Of a stretch of DNA of 64,000 nucleotides, positions 18,454 through 27,694 are shown piece after piece; within the stretch, counting starts at the first letter, position 1; the number at the start of each line of letters is the position of its first letter. The stretch is from assembly GCA_964421815.1 (NCBI GenBank), contig CAYQYT010000009.1:11176-75175 (forward strand), given 5' to 3'. Position numbers and translations under genes: made by a program. Below the pieces are notes generated by a model. It saw nothing but the letters and a program-made list of their open reading frames with translations, was not told where the DNA came from and did not search any database. Origin of the DNA: DTU089 sp964421815. Lineage in GTDB: Bacteria > Bacillota > Clostridia > Oscillospirales > Acutalibacteraceae.

Positions 18454-18482
18454 TTGCATTAAGGGGTGCCGTATGATAGAAT
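18454..18482 (+). promoter_or_regulatory. Sigma-A type promoter of the phosphoesterase-GH5 pair
   Basis: TTGCAT (18454-18459), 17-nt spacer, TAGAAT (18477-18482). It overlaps the first possible ATG at 18466, which argues for the later start at 18511. Confidence 0.65.
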
Positions 18483-18510
18483 TAAAATATATATTATTTT
18501 GGGTGATTGT

Positions 18511-19728
18511 ATGTTTCAAAAAGATTTTAAACCGATTTTAAGATTCATGGTTGTCAGCGATGTCCATTACAAGGACGAAAAGTGTCCCGAGGAGGACAGA
18601 ATGACAAGCGCCATAAAAACCGCCTACAAACTTTCCGAAGAAAGCGAAAGCTATAAAAAACTCGACGCACTCTATGTAGTCGGTGACTTTGCAAACAGCG
18701 GAACCGAAACACAGATGCAAAAATTCAAGAAAACTCTTGATGATAACATCAAACCGGAAACACAGTATGCAATTACCATGGCAAGCCACGAATACAGCAG
18801 CGGCGGTGTTGAGGCGGCCCACGAAAAATTCCAAAGAATATTCAATCTGCCCGTTGATGAACACAGGGTAATTAACGGTTTTCATTTCATAAGCCTTACC
18901 TGTTCAAAGGGTACAAACTTTGACGAAAGAAAAAAAGCATACGCGGCAAGGGAACTGAAAAAAGCACGGGAAGATGACCCCAAAAAACCGATTTTCGTAT
19001 TCCAACATCCCCATATTACCAATACGGTTTACGGAAGTATTCTTTGGGGCGAGGATGATCTGTACGCCACTTTTACGGATTTCCCTCAAATGATTAACTT
19101 CTCGGGACACTCCCACGCTCCCATAAACGATCCCCGTTCCATCCACCAAAAGCATTTCACCTCGTTGGGTACGGGTTCCCTATCATATACGGAACTTGAC
19201 GAATTCGACAAATATTACGGAACAGTACCCCCAATGAAAGCGAATTTCGCACAGTTTCTTCTCGTAGAAGCGGACAAAGACGGCAGGGTAAGAGTTTATC
19301 CATACGATGTATTCTCGGACAATTTCTTCCCATACATTTGGGAAATAGACGAACCCTGGAATCCCGACAGTTTTAAATACACGGATGAAATCCGATACAA
19401 AAATCCCGCCATCCCCTATTTCACAGAGGATGCAAAAATAGAGATACAAAACGCGGCAAAAACAGGATTTACGGTTAAATTTCCACAAGCCAAAATCAAC
19501 GAGGATTACGTGGACGATTACAAAATAGTGATTACCGAAAAAGCCACGGGAACCATTGTCAAACAAACTGTTATGTGGTCGGAGTATTATTTCTACAATA
19601 TGCCCGATTATCTTGAATACACTTTCACGGATTTGAAACCCGAAACAGACTATGAAATCAAAATATCTGCAAACAGTTTTTGGAAAACAACCTCCGCACC
19701 CATCTTTGCGGAAACAAAAACTTTATAA
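18511..19728 (+). CDS. Metallophosphoesterase with C-terminal fibronectin III-like domain
   Basis: A 405-residue calcineurin-like phosphoesterase. Metal motifs are in order: VVSDVHYKDE (DxH), VVGDFANSG (GDxxxxG), MASHEYS in place of the usual GNHD/E, FQHPHI, and FSGHSHAP (GHxH). The last ~85 residues ('YKIVITEKATGTIVKQ' to 'LKPETDYEIKISAN') resemble a fibronectin III fold. No signal peptide is seen. Substrate is unknown. The GH5 gene follows 24 nt downstream and shares its promoter. Confidence 0.8.
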   Translation: MFQKDFKPILRFMVVSDVHYKDEKCPEEDRMTSAIKTAYKLSEESESYKKLDALYVVGDFANSGTETQMQKFKKTLDDNIKPETQYAITMASHEYSSGGVEAAHEKFQRIFNLPVDEHRVINGFHFISLTCSKGTNFDERKKAYAARELKKAREDDPKKPIFVFQHPHITNTVYGSILWGEDDLYATFTDFPQMINFSGHSHAPINDPRSIHQKHFTSLGTGSLSYTELDEFDKYYGTVPPMKANFAQFLLVEADKDGRVRVYPYDVFSDNFFPYIWEIDEPWNPDSFKYTDEIRYKNPAIPYFTEDAKIEIQNAAKTGFTVKFPQAKINEDYVDDYKIVITEKATGTIVKQTVMWSEYYFYNMPDYLEYTFTDLKPETDYEIKISANSFWKTTSAPIFAETKTL

Positions 19729-19752
19729 TTCATTTTAAGGGAGGAATACAAA

Positions 19753-21222
19753 ATGGAACAAATAAGAGTTGACGGAATGAGATTTGTTGACGAATACGGC
19801 AGAGAACGTATTTTCAGCGGTATGAATGTTGTTGATAAAAAGGATTTCAACAAAGAAAACAAAGGCTACGGCTACCCTGCCGAAAACTTTCCTTTTGAAG
19901 AATTCCGTGCAAGAGGTTACGATTTAATCCGTCTCGGCTTTAGCTGGGGTGCAATGGAGCCCCAACCGGGACATTATAACGAACAGCTCATAAGCGACCT
20001 TTGTGACTTCCTTGACAAATGCGAGGAATACGGAATTTACGCTTTCCTTGACTGCCATCAGGATGTTTATTCTTCCTATTGCTACGGTGACGGTGCGCCC
20101 CGTTGGGCAACTCTGACGGACAATTTTGTACCGAGAAAACAAATTGCCGTTTGGGCGGAGCCATATTTCTACGGAAAAGCCTGTTTCAGAGCATTCGACA
20201 ATTTCTGGGACAATGTTCAGTACAACAAAAAGGGCTTGCAGGATTATTACGCAGATATGTGGAAGCATCTTGCAGAAGCGGTAAAGGACAAACCCGCCCT
20301 TTTCGGATTTGACTTCTTTAACGAGCCATTCCCGGGTGCGGACGGCGGAAAAATATTCAGAACTCTTATTAAAGGGCTTGTTAAAACAACAGTTACCGAT
20401 AAAAAAGTTGATATTATAAAATTGGCAAAGACGGGACTTTTCAGCGACGAAAAAGCCAAAGCCCTTGACCAGTATGACGGAGAAGTTTTCAGAAAGGTTT
20501 CCAAGGACTGTGACAAAATAGTTGAACACTTTGACAGGGACCGCTACTCCCCCTTTGTAAGCAAAATGGCAACTGCCGTGAGAGAGGTTACGGACAGGGG
20601 TATAATGTTTATGGAGAATAACTACTATTCCAATTTGGGTATTCCCTGTTGCAACACCCCCGTTACCGTTAACGGGGAAAGAGAAATAAATCAGGTTTTT
20701 GCCCCCCATGCTTATGACCTTATGGTTGATACTCCCGCCTACAAATACGCAAGTAATTCCCGTGTGGGTATGATTTTTGACCAACACCGCAAAACCCAGG
20801 AAAGACTCGAAGTACCCTGTATTGTGGGTGAATGGGGCTCCTGTGCTGAGGGAGACGGTTGGTATCCCCACATAAGATTTTTACATAAAAAATTCGACTC
20901 ATACAAGTGGAGTAATACATATTGGTGCTACTTTGACGGCATTTTAGGTGAGGATTTTATGAAAGTCCTTACCCGTCCCCGTCCCAAAGCCGTTACAGGT
21001 GAAATCATTTCATACGAATACGACCACGACGACGGCAAATTTGAATTAATCTATAATCAGACAGAGAAATTCAAAGTTCCTACAGTTGTTTATGTTGACC
21101 GTGAACCTAAGGAAATTAAATGTGACGGTAAATATAAAGTTATTGAACTTCCCGGTAATATCGGTTACGACATAGAGTTCAAAACCGGAATCGGAGAACA
21201 GGAAATCAAAATCAATTTTTAA
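19753..21222 (+). CDS. GH5-family glycoside hydrolase, cytoplasmic
   Basis: A 489-residue (beta/alpha)8 glycosidase. 'LIRLGFSWGAMEPQPGHYN', 'FLDCHQDVYSSY', the acid/base Glu in FDFFNEPFPG and the nucleophile Glu in CIVGEWGSC are the GH5 (clan A) signatures. The 'DCHQDVYS' pattern and a C-terminal beta-sandwich suggest the endoglycoceramidase/beta-glucosylceramidase branch rather than a true cellulase; this is a tentative reading. There is no signal peptide, so the substrate must be taken up first. SD GGGAGG lies upstream of the ATG. Confidence 0.8.
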   Translation: MEQIRVDGMRFVDEYGRERIFSGMNVVDKKDFNKENKGYGYPAENFPFEEFRARGYDLIRLGFSWGAMEPQPGHYNEQLISDLCDFLDKCEEYGIYAFLDCHQDVYSSYCYGDGAPRWATLTDNFVPRKQIAVWAEPYFYGKACFRAFDNFWDNVQYNKKGLQDYYADMWKHLAEAVKDKPALFGFDFFNEPFPGADGGKIFRTLIKGLVKTTVTDKKVDIIKLAKTGLFSDEKAKALDQYDGEVFRKVSKDCDKIVEHFDRDRYSPFVSKMATAVREVTDRGIMFMENNYYSNLGIPCCNTPVTVNGEREINQVFAPHAYDLMVDTPAYKYASNSRVGMIFDQHRKTQERLEVPCIVGEWGSCAEGDGWYPHIRFLHKKFDSYKWSNTYWCYFDGILGEDFMKVLTRPRPKAVTGEIISYEYDHDDGKFELIYNQTEKFKVPTVVYVDREPKEIKCDGKYKVIELPGNIGYDIEFKTGIGEQEIKINF

Positions 21223-21236
21223 GTGTCATACCAAAG

Positions 21237-21281
21237 AAAGACTGCAAACCTACATTTAAGTAAGTTTGCAGTCTTTTTTTT
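21237..21281 (+). terminator. Intrinsic terminator after the GH5 gene
   Basis: AAAGACTGCAAAC (21237-21249) pairs with GTTTGCAGTCTTT (21264-21276), followed by a T run. A run of A on its left lets it also serve the convergent minus-strand gene. Confidence 0.85.
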
Positions 21282-21975
21282 ATGCTATATCATCGCTGTT
21301 TTCAAGTTCAGGCTCTGTAACCGATTCGTCATCTTCTTCATCATCAAACCAGTCGTCGTAATCATAATCATACTGATACCGACTCAAATCCATTTCGCCG
21401 TTTTCATATTTTTCCAAAACTTCTTCCACTTTGAGTCCGTCTATATAAACATCAACAACTTTACAGCGGTTTTTATATACTTTTAATATAGCGTATGATT
21501 CTGTCTGAGGGCCCTCACAATTACCGTCAAATATATTTTTCTTTTCATTTTCTTTGCTGTAAAGGTACCAAGGAATATTATCAACATCAACTACCTCATA
21601 TTCGTAATCATACACAAGTTCGTCCCAATAGTAATCGTGTTGCTTCAGGTATATATCTGTTTCGGGCTTGTTTTCCTTAACCGAGCAAAAACTGTAACCG
21701 TCCTCACCTTTTTCAAAAACCACATATCCCGGATCGCCTAAATAATACATACCGCTGTTAAATTCATTGCTTCCGACCCTGATTGTCGGTTTGGTATATC
21801 CAACATCATCATATGTATTTAAAAAATCAATATAATCAACGGCAAGTTTAATTTCCTCGCCTTTTTGTTCTAATTGCTTTTCCCGGTAATTACTTAATGC
21901 TATCATAACCGACGGCACCAAAAGTTGAATGGCAATAATAATTGATATAATAATTACACCGCTTTTTTTATTCAT
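21280..21975 (-). CDS. Single-pass membrane protein, possible partner of the DUF2157 protein
   Basis: A 231-residue protein with one N-terminal membrane helix (about 6-28) and an acidic, Tyr/Asp-rich soluble part with a very acidic tail (DYDYDDWFDDEEDDES). The extracytoplasmic segment 'NEFNSGMYYLGDPGYVVFEK' loosely resembles the GDYXXLXY proteins encoded next to DUF2157 genes. Its start overlaps the end of the XRE-DUF2157 gene by 8 nt, so they are co-translated. The family link is uncertain and function is unknown. Confidence 0.5.
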   Translation of the reverse strand: MNKKSGVIIISIIIAIQLLVPSVMIALSNYREKQLEQKGEEIKLAVDYIDFLNTYDDVGYTKPTIRVGSNEFNSGMYYLGDPGYVVFEKGEDGYSFCSVKENKPETDIYLKQHDYYWDELVYDYEYEVVDVDNIPWYLYSKENEKKNIFDGNCEGPQTESYAILKVYKNRCKVVDVYIDGLKVEEVLEKYENGEMDLSRYQYDYDYDDWFDDEEDDESVTEPELENSDDIA

Positions 21976-23416
21976 CGTTCTCCACCGCCTCTTTCATTAT
22001 TTCTGCCTGGTCTTTTTTAATTTTCCTTGAAATACAGAAATTTGCACCGAACAAAGATATGCCGCTTATTAAAAACATAAGTCCTATTGTTATCTCGCCC
22101 AAGTCAACGGCGGTAAGCACAAAGAACATTAAACACAAAAGCGTCAGCAAACCTATATTGAGGGGGAAATAGGCTTTCTCGTTTGCGCCTTTTATAATCA
22201 GTACGATTCCCTGTATGAATGCTATGGCAAAAAGGGCGATTCCATACAACAAAAACGATTCTAAAACACTGCCGAAAACACCCAACACAACCGCAATCGC
22301 ACCCAAATAGCAGAAAGCCGTCTGATATTTGTTTTTGTCCATTGACTTTTCGCCGGCAATAAAACCAAACGCCATAATAGCCATACTTAACAGGGCAATT
22401 ATAATATTTTCTCCTTTGAAAAAATCCGACCAGCCGCCGTCAAAATCATACCAATCGCCCAGATACAAACAAGCCGAAACCACGGACAGTACGGTTATAC
22501 CCAACATTCCCACGGGGTAGAACGGACTTGACCAACTATCACTTTTGTTTAAAGCATACAAACATACCACCAAAGCCAAGGGAAGTGTCAAAAGTCCCCA
22601 TTCAACTTCCAACATTACGCAAACAGCGAAAACCGACGCAACGGATGCCAAAACGCAAATCCATTGGCAATATTCACACCGTGCATCCATAAATTCTTTT
22701 CTGTTGAGATATGCGTAAAGAATTCCGAGAACGGTCAAAACTACCAATACCGCTACCGCCAAATAGTTTTGGTCGGGGAAAAAGTCCGTAATACCCATTG
22801 CCCCTGCAACAGAGAAGCCGAAATAGAAAGCCAGGGGCGATACAACCTTAAAGAAATATAAAATCGGCAAAATCAGTACCGCGTCTATCAACAGGCAAAT
22901 CAATGCGCCCAGATGGAGGGCAAGTACCGAACTGACAAGTCCCACCGTGGATACAACACCTATTGACCAGAGAATCGACGCACCCTCCCGCCAGGCGAGA
23001 TTATCATACTTTTTAAGATAAGTATATACTGCGGCGCCCTGACCCAAAAGCAAGGGAACGAATGAAATTGATGCTTTTGCAATATTCGGGAATTTGTCCC
23101 ACAATGCCACAAATAAAATAATTAAACCCGTTCCCATAAACAAGGAACCCACTATTGAAAAAACCATAAAAAGTGTTTTCCCTGTTTTTACGTTTTCCTC
23201 AAGTCTTGTATTCCTTTTTTCTCCGTAAAGCAATTCTTCAACAGGAACATTGAACAGTTCTGACAGTTTCTGAATCATTTCTAAATCAGGTTGGGTTCTT
23301 CCGTTTTCCCAGGATGAAACCGCCTGACGTGAAACGAAGAGTTTTTGAGAAAGCTCTTCCTGACTCATATTCTGTAACATTCGTAATCGTTTGATGTTTT
23401 TTGAAATTTTAGTCAT
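21968..23416 (-). CDS. XRE-type HTH regulator fused to a DUF2157-like multi-pass membrane domain
   Basis: A 482-residue protein. Residues 1-65 are a Cro/CI-type HTH ('MSQEELSQKLFVSRQAVSSWENGR'). After a linker, about 12 hydrophobic segments follow from residue 85; the first block (GTGLIILFVALWDKFPNIAKA) is typical of DUF2157. This makes a membrane-tethered DNA-binding protein. The ATG at 23416 has GAGGTG 6 nt upstream, better than 23437. It is co-translated with the downstream acidic membrane protein. Sensing of a membrane or envelope signal is inferred. Confidence 0.7.
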   Translation of the reverse strand: MTKISKNIKRLRMLQNMSQEELSQKLFVSRQAVSSWENGRTQPDLEMIQKLSELFNVPVEELLYGEKRNTRLEENVKTGKTLFMVFSIVGSLFMGTGLIILFVALWDKFPNIAKASISFVPLLLGQGAAVYTYLKKYDNLAWREGASILWSIGVVSTVGLVSSVLALHLGALICLLIDAVLILPILYFFKVVSPLAFYFGFSVAGAMGITDFFPDQNYLAVAVLVVLTVLGILYAYLNRKEFMDARCEYCQWICVLASVASVFAVCVMLEVEWGLLTLPLALVVCLYALNKSDSWSSPFYPVGMLGITVLSVVSACLYLGDWYDFDGGWSDFFKGENIIIALLSMAIMAFGFIAGEKSMDKNKYQTAFCYLGAIAVVLGVFGSVLESFLLYGIALFAIAFIQGIVLIIKGANEKAYFPLNIGLLTLLCLMFFVLTAVDLGEITIGLMFLISGISLFGANFCISRKIKKDQAEIMKEAVENDE

Positions 23417-23545
23417 TTTCATCACCTCTATAACCATATAAACACTTTAATAAAAAAATGTCATTAGTTTTATGAAAAACAGTTTGGCTACAATTTGTAG
23501 CACTGCGTTTTTCTTGACTTTAGTATAACTCCGTAAAACAAAAAA

Positions 23546-23577
23546 ACTGCCCGAATGTAACTTTCGGGCAGTTTTTT
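23546..23577. terminator. Bidirectional intrinsic terminator
   Basis: ACTGCCCGAA (23546-23555) pairs with TTCGGGCAGT (23563-23572), flanked by A and T runs on both sides. On the minus strand it lies downstream of der and upstream of the XRE gene. Confidence 0.8.
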
Positions 23578-23615
23578 GTAATTTTTGGGTGTTTTTCGAT
23601 TATTTTGGGCTTGTT

Positions 23616-24953
23616 TTAGTGCTTGCTCTTATCGTCACGCTCACGGATTACGAATCTTACGGGTGTACCCTCAAGTCCGTAAACCTCACGGATTTGATTT
23701 TCGATATATCGCTGATAACTGTAATGGAACAACTCCGCATTATTAACAAAGCACACAAATGTGGGAGGTCTTGTGGAAGCCTGGGTCATATAATAAATTT
23801 TGAGACGTTTACCCTTGTCCGTGGGCGGTTGAACACGAAGTGTTGCCGCCGCAAGAATTTCATTAAGTTGACCTGTTTTAATACGCATTGAATTCTGGGT
23901 ATCAACAAATTTAATAAGTTCATAAAGTCTTTCAAGACGCTGACCCGTTTTTGCGGAAATAAAAATAATTGGGGCATAGGACATAAAAGAAAAATCTTTC
24001 ATTAGTTGCTTACGGTAGGAGTCCATGGTCTTTCCGTCTTTTTCGTAAGCGTCCCACTTGTTAACGGCAATGATACATCCCTTGCCCTGTTCCAAGGCAC
24101 GTCCTGCAACCTTGCTGTCCTGCTCCGTAAAGCCCTCAAGGGCATCAACCATAATAACACAGACATTGGCTCTTTCCACCGCCATATCCGTTCTCAGAAC
24201 GCTGTATTTTTCAACCGCATCATCCACCTTTGACTTTCTTCGAAGTCCTGCGGTATCAATGAACATAAACTTTCCGTGTTCATTTTCAACAAAACTGTCC
24301 GTAGCGTCCCGGGTTGTTCCTGCGATATCGGAAACAATCATTCTTTCCTCGCCGATGATTTTATTAACAAGGGAGGATTTACCCACGTTGGGTTTACCGA
24401 TAAGTGCTACTTTAATATAATCGTCCTCGTCATTTTCTTCCGTAAGATATTCTTTTGGAAGATGCTTTAGAACCTCGTCAAGAAGATCCCCTGTTCCGTG
24501 ACCGTGAACCGAAGATACGGGGAAGGGATCACCGAGACCCAGATTGTAAAATTCATAAAGTTCCGCAGGGGGCGCGCCCAATCCGTCGCATTTATTAACC
24601 GCAAGCACAACGGGTTTGCCGCTTTTTATAAGCATTGTTGCAACTTCTTCATCAGTTGCAACAACACCGTCACGAACATCGGTTACAAATATTATTACAT
24701 TGGCACTGTCAATGGCAAGTTGTGCCTGACGGCGCATTTGGGAAAGTATTATATCGTTTGAATAAGGCTCGATACCGCCCGTATCAACAAGAAGCATATT
24801 GTGCCCCAGCCATTCGCAATCACCGAATAATCGGTCACGGGTAACACCGGGGGTATTATCAACAATTGCAAGTCTTGTACCCGTAAGTTTATTGAAAAGA
24901 GTTGACTTTCCCACATTGGGTCTGCCAACAATAGCAACAACCGGTCTTGCCAT
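23616..24953 (-). CDS. der: Ribosome assembly GTPase Der (EngA)
   Basis: A 445-residue protein with two tandem Ras-like GTPase domains, needed for 50S subunit maturation. G1 motifs are GRPNVGKST (about 10) and GKPNVGKSS (about 187); NKCD and NKWD serve as G4 motifs, and a C-terminal KH-like domain follows. Length is standard. The DUF512 radical SAM gene lies 2 nt upstream. Confidence 0.97.
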   Translation of the reverse strand: MARPVVAIVGRPNVGKSTLFNKLTGTRLAIVDNTPGVTRDRLFGDCEWLGHNMLLVDTGGIEPYSNDIILSQMRRQAQLAIDSANVIIFVTDVRDGVVATDEEVATMLIKSGKPVVLAVNKCDGLGAPPAELYEFYNLGLGDPFPVSSVHGHGTGDLLDEVLKHLPKEYLTEENDEDDYIKVALIGKPNVGKSSLVNKIIGEERMIVSDIAGTTRDATDSFVENEHGKFMFIDTAGLRRKSKVDDAVEKYSVLRTDMAVERANVCVIMVDALEGFTEQDSKVAGRALEQGKGCIIAVNKWDAYEKDGKTMDSYRKQLMKDFSFMSYAPIIFISAKTGQRLERLYELIKFVDTQNSMRIKTGQLNEILAAATLRVQPPTDKGKRLKIYYMTQASTRPPTFVCFVNNAELFHYSYQRYIENQIREVYGLEGTPVRFVIRERDDKSKH

Positions 24954-24955
24954 AT

Positions 24956-26269
24956 TTATGCACCTCCGTTTAAAATCATATCAAGAAATACTGCCCCGTC
25001 ATTGGGAACGGGTGTAACTTTAACTCCCAAATCCTTTGAAAGTTCCTCGGGTGTAATATCATCCAAAAATCTGTCACCCTCATTCCTCAAAGAAACGCGG
25101 GGAATTAAAAGTTCGTCACCCAAATCAACTTCATTCAATTGTTCCTTAAAATCCTTGCCTGTTAAGAGTCCCGCAACAGTAACAGTATCACCGAAAAAGT
25201 TATTCTTAATTTTAATAACATCAATGTTTAAGCCTTGGAATTTTTCTTCGGCTTTTTTGCAAAGGTTTGAAATAAGTTTATATGCCGCGTATCCCGTTGC
25301 AACGGTTATTGTTCTGTCAACGGTTTGTTTTTCCGCTTCTTCCAAAGCCTCAAGGAACTCACTTTTAAGCAAAGCACACATTCCCACACCGTTATCAAGT
25401 TGGGAAAACTCATCATAATAATCCGCTTCGGGAAGTTCCCGTTCTGCCAAAAGATAGAATTCGTCGGAAGCATAAGCAAGTTTTCTGCCACCGTTATAAA
25501 AAGAGAAATGCGCATTGAATTCATCAATAATATTGATTACTTCCTCCGCCTCTTTCTTTGTGTAAGTCCGCAAGGGGTAAAGTCCGTCACGGAATTTTGT
25601 TAACCCCACGGGAACTGCGGCAATGCTTTTAACCGCGGGGGAATGTTTTGAAAGTTCTTCAAGTGAAAACCGCAATTCATCACCGTCATTGATGCCCGGG
25701 CAAAGGACGAGTTGGGTATTCATTTCAATATCATTGTCCGAAAACCTGTCAAGAATTTTAAGGGATTCCCCTGCGTGAGGGTTTTTCATCATTTCCACCC
25801 GAAGTTTCGGATTCATTGTGTGGACGGAAATATTGACAGGTGAAATGTGCATATCAATAATTCGCTGAACTTCCCTCTCGCAAAGACCCGTTAAGGTAAT
25901 ATAGTTACCGAAAAGGAATGACATTCTTGAATCGTCATCCTTGAAATACAAAGTATCCCTCATACCCTCCGGCATTTGATCCACAAAGCAGAAAACGCAC
26001 TTGTTTTTACAAGAGTGCTGCTTGTCCATAAGGTAGGTTCTGAATTCAAGTCCTATATCGGCAAATTCGTCACTTTTGCGAATATTCGTATTCAAGATTT
26101 CGCCGTTCCTTGAATATTCAATTTTAAGTTTACGGTTTTGAATATAGAATCGGTAATCTAAAACATCGTATATTTCACTACCGTTAATTTTCAGAAGTTC
26201 ATCCCCGGCTAAAAGGCCTGCTTTCTCACCGTAGGAGTCGGAACACACTTTTTCAATTATAACAGACAC
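24956..26269 (-). CDS. DUF512 radical SAM protein with N-terminal PDZ-like domain
   Basis: A 437-residue protein. Residues 1-70 are PDZ-like ('YGEKAGLLAGDELLKINGSEI'). The radical SAM cluster motif follows as CKNKCVFCFVDQMP (CxxxCxxC) with FGNYITLTGL, and the DUF512 domain occupies the second half. It is conserved next to der in Clostridia. The reaction is unknown; a role in ribosome or RNA modification is only suggested by the neighbourhood. Confidence 0.88.
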   Translation of the reverse strand: MSVIIEKVCSDSYGEKAGLLAGDELLKINGSEIYDVLDYRFYIQNRKLKIEYSRNGEILNTNIRKSDEFADIGLEFRTYLMDKQHSCKNKCVFCFVDQMPEGMRDTLYFKDDDSRMSFLFGNYITLTGLCEREVQRIIDMHISPVNISVHTMNPKLRVEMMKNPHAGESLKILDRFSDNDIEMNTQLVLCPGINDGDELRFSLEELSKHSPAVKSIAAVPVGLTKFRDGLYPLRTYTKKEAEEVINIIDEFNAHFSFYNGGRKLAYASDEFYLLAERELPEADYYDEFSQLDNGVGMCALLKSEFLEALEEAEKQTVDRTITVATGYAAYKLISNLCKKAEEKFQGLNIDVIKIKNNFFGDTVTVAGLLTGKDFKEQLNEVDLGDELLIPRVSLRNEGDRFLDDITPEELSKDLGVKVTPVPNDGAVFLDMILNGGA

Positions 26270-26377
26270 TTTTTCACCGCCTTACTCCGTAACAGACAAA
26301 TCTTCAATTACAGTCCAATAGGGCGGGGAGAAATTTCCCACCGCCCTTTAAATCCGGAACACTATTGCACTTACAGA

Positions 26378-26560
26378 TTATTCTGCGATTTCGATAACCT
26401 GCTTGCCGTTGTAGTAGCCGCATGCTGTACAAACTCTGTGAGGTCTTTTGAACTCACCGCATTTGGGGCACTTAACAAGTGCTGCTGCGTTCATTTTCCA
26501 AACGTTGGATCTTCTTTTGTCGCGTCTTGCTTTAGAAACTCTTCTCTTAGGTACTGCCAT
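26378..26560 (-). CDS. rpmF: 50S ribosomal protein L32
   Basis: A 60-residue protein: 'AVPKRRVSKARRDKRRSN' followed by CPKCGEFKRPHRVCTACG, a four-Cys zinc ribbon, so this is the zinc-containing form of L32. It follows yceD by 32 nt, the usual bacterial arrangement. SD AGGAGGT precedes the ATG. A GC-rich hairpin without a clear T run (26322-26346) follows. Confidence 0.97.
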   Translation of the reverse strand: MAVPKRRVSKARRDKRRSNVWKMNAAALVKCPKCGEFKRPHRVCTACGYYNGKQVIEIAE

Positions 26561-26592
26561 CAGTACTACCTCCTATAAGATTTTAAAATTAC

Positions 26593-27087
26593 TTATTCAT
26601 CCAAAAGTTGTAAAAGCGCTTCCATTCGCGGGTCGATTGGGGCTTTACAGTCACATTTGGTTTTGTTAAGGTTATTGCCGCATATGGGGCAAAGTCCCTT
26701 ACAATCATCGTTGCAAAGGTATTTGGTGGGAAGCGCGAGATTAACATCTTCCTCAACAAGTTCGTCAAGGTTAAGTCGCATATTGGGCACCTCGAGGAAA
26801 TCGTCATTGTCTCCGCTTTCAAGGGCAACAACGAGAGTATGCTCAACAGGGAATGAAAAATGCGAAATTACATTCTCCGCACAACGATCGCATGGTGCTT
26901 CGTATTTAAGTGCGGCACTTGCCTTGAGATTAACGATTCCTGCCTTGTTTTCAACATAGCCGGAAACCTTTACCGGCTCCGTAACGGGTGCAACTCCCGA
27001 AACGATTATTCCCGACAAGGAAAGTTCGTAGTCAAAGGGAATCTTCAACCCGTCGGTATTAAAAACAGATTCAAGTTCGATAATCAT
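26593..27087 (-). CDS. YceD/DUF177 family protein
   Basis: A 164-residue DUF177 protein. A CDRCAENV motif in the middle and C-terminal CNDDCKGLCPICGNNLNKTKCDC provide Cys clusters typical of the Firmicute form. YceD proteins are linked to 23S rRNA accumulation in bacteria and plastids. It precedes rpmF in an operon. Confidence 0.9.
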   Translation of the reverse strand: MIIELESVFNTDGLKIPFDYELSLSGIIVSGVAPVTEPVKVSGYVENKAGIVNLKASAALKYEAPCDRCAENVISHFSFPVEHTLVVALESGDNDDFLEVPNMRLNLDELVEEDVNLALPTKYLCNDDCKGLCPICGNNLNKTKCDCKAPIDPRMEALLQLLDE

Positions 27088-27154
27088 ATACTATACCTCT
27101 CAACATACCCGAATATTATATTATCTAAATCCTGTTTTGTCAATAAGAAAACAT

Positions 27155-27181
27155 AAAAAAATCCCCTCTTTTGCAGAGGGG
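27155..27181 (-). terminator. Intrinsic terminator after the P-loop gene
   Basis: On the minus strand, CCCCTCT (27181-27175) pairs with AGAGGGG (27169-27163), then ATTTTTTT. It ends the transcript of the P-loop gene before yceD. Confidence 0.8.
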
Positions 27182-27193
27182 ACGTAAAAATCA

Positions 27194-27610
27194 TCAGATT
27201 TTTTGTGCTGACTCGAAAAGAGCTGCAGGAAGTTTTGACTCGTCTTCGGAAACCGTGAACACAATATCAACATCGTTTTCTGCAGAAACCTTGCTGAGCT
27301 TGTTAATAAGAACTGCAAAAGCGTCATAATCTCTGCCCACAATTTTGAATGTTGCATCAACAAAAATTTCTGTAATGTCGTGGTCCTGAGCAACGATGCC
27401 GCAAACCATACCATAGAAAGCGTCACAACCCTCAACACCGAATCTTTCGGTTTCGATAAGTCTTGCTTTGTGAGTTACTTCGTAAGTAAGTAAGGGAGAT
27501 TTTTCAATGCAAACCACTGTTCCGTTTGAATTGTCAACCGCTTCGTTAATGAGGTTGATAAGTCTTTTTGTTTTACCGGAACCCTTGTTGCCTATAATAA
27601 GTTTAATCAT
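27194..27610 (-). CDS. Small P-loop ATP-binding protein of unknown function
   Basis: A 138-residue protein with a Walker A loop IIGNKGSGKTKRL at residues 5-17 and a hydrophobic strand ending in Asp ('HDITEIFVDATF') that could be Walker B. The compact size and lack of further motifs do not match a family I know well. It lies between pgi and the yceD-rpmF operon on the same strand, with its own terminator. Confidence 0.6.
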   Translation of the reverse strand: MIKLIIGNKGSGKTKRLINLINEAVDNSNGTVVCIEKSPLLTYEVTHKARLIETERFGVEGCDAFYGMVCGIVAQDHDITEIFVDATFKIVGRDYDAFAVLINKLSKVSAENDVDIVFTVSEDESKLPAALFESAQKI

Positions 27611-27694
27611 AATGATTTACCTCCGTTGTATATTCTCTCGCCCGAAGGCGAAATTAACTAAATTTTATGTACGCAAACCCTGAGATTTGCAGTT

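Noticed and set aside
26322..26346. Terminator after rpmF
   Set aside because: A GC-rich hairpin is present but lacks a U run, so it is mentioned only under rpmF.
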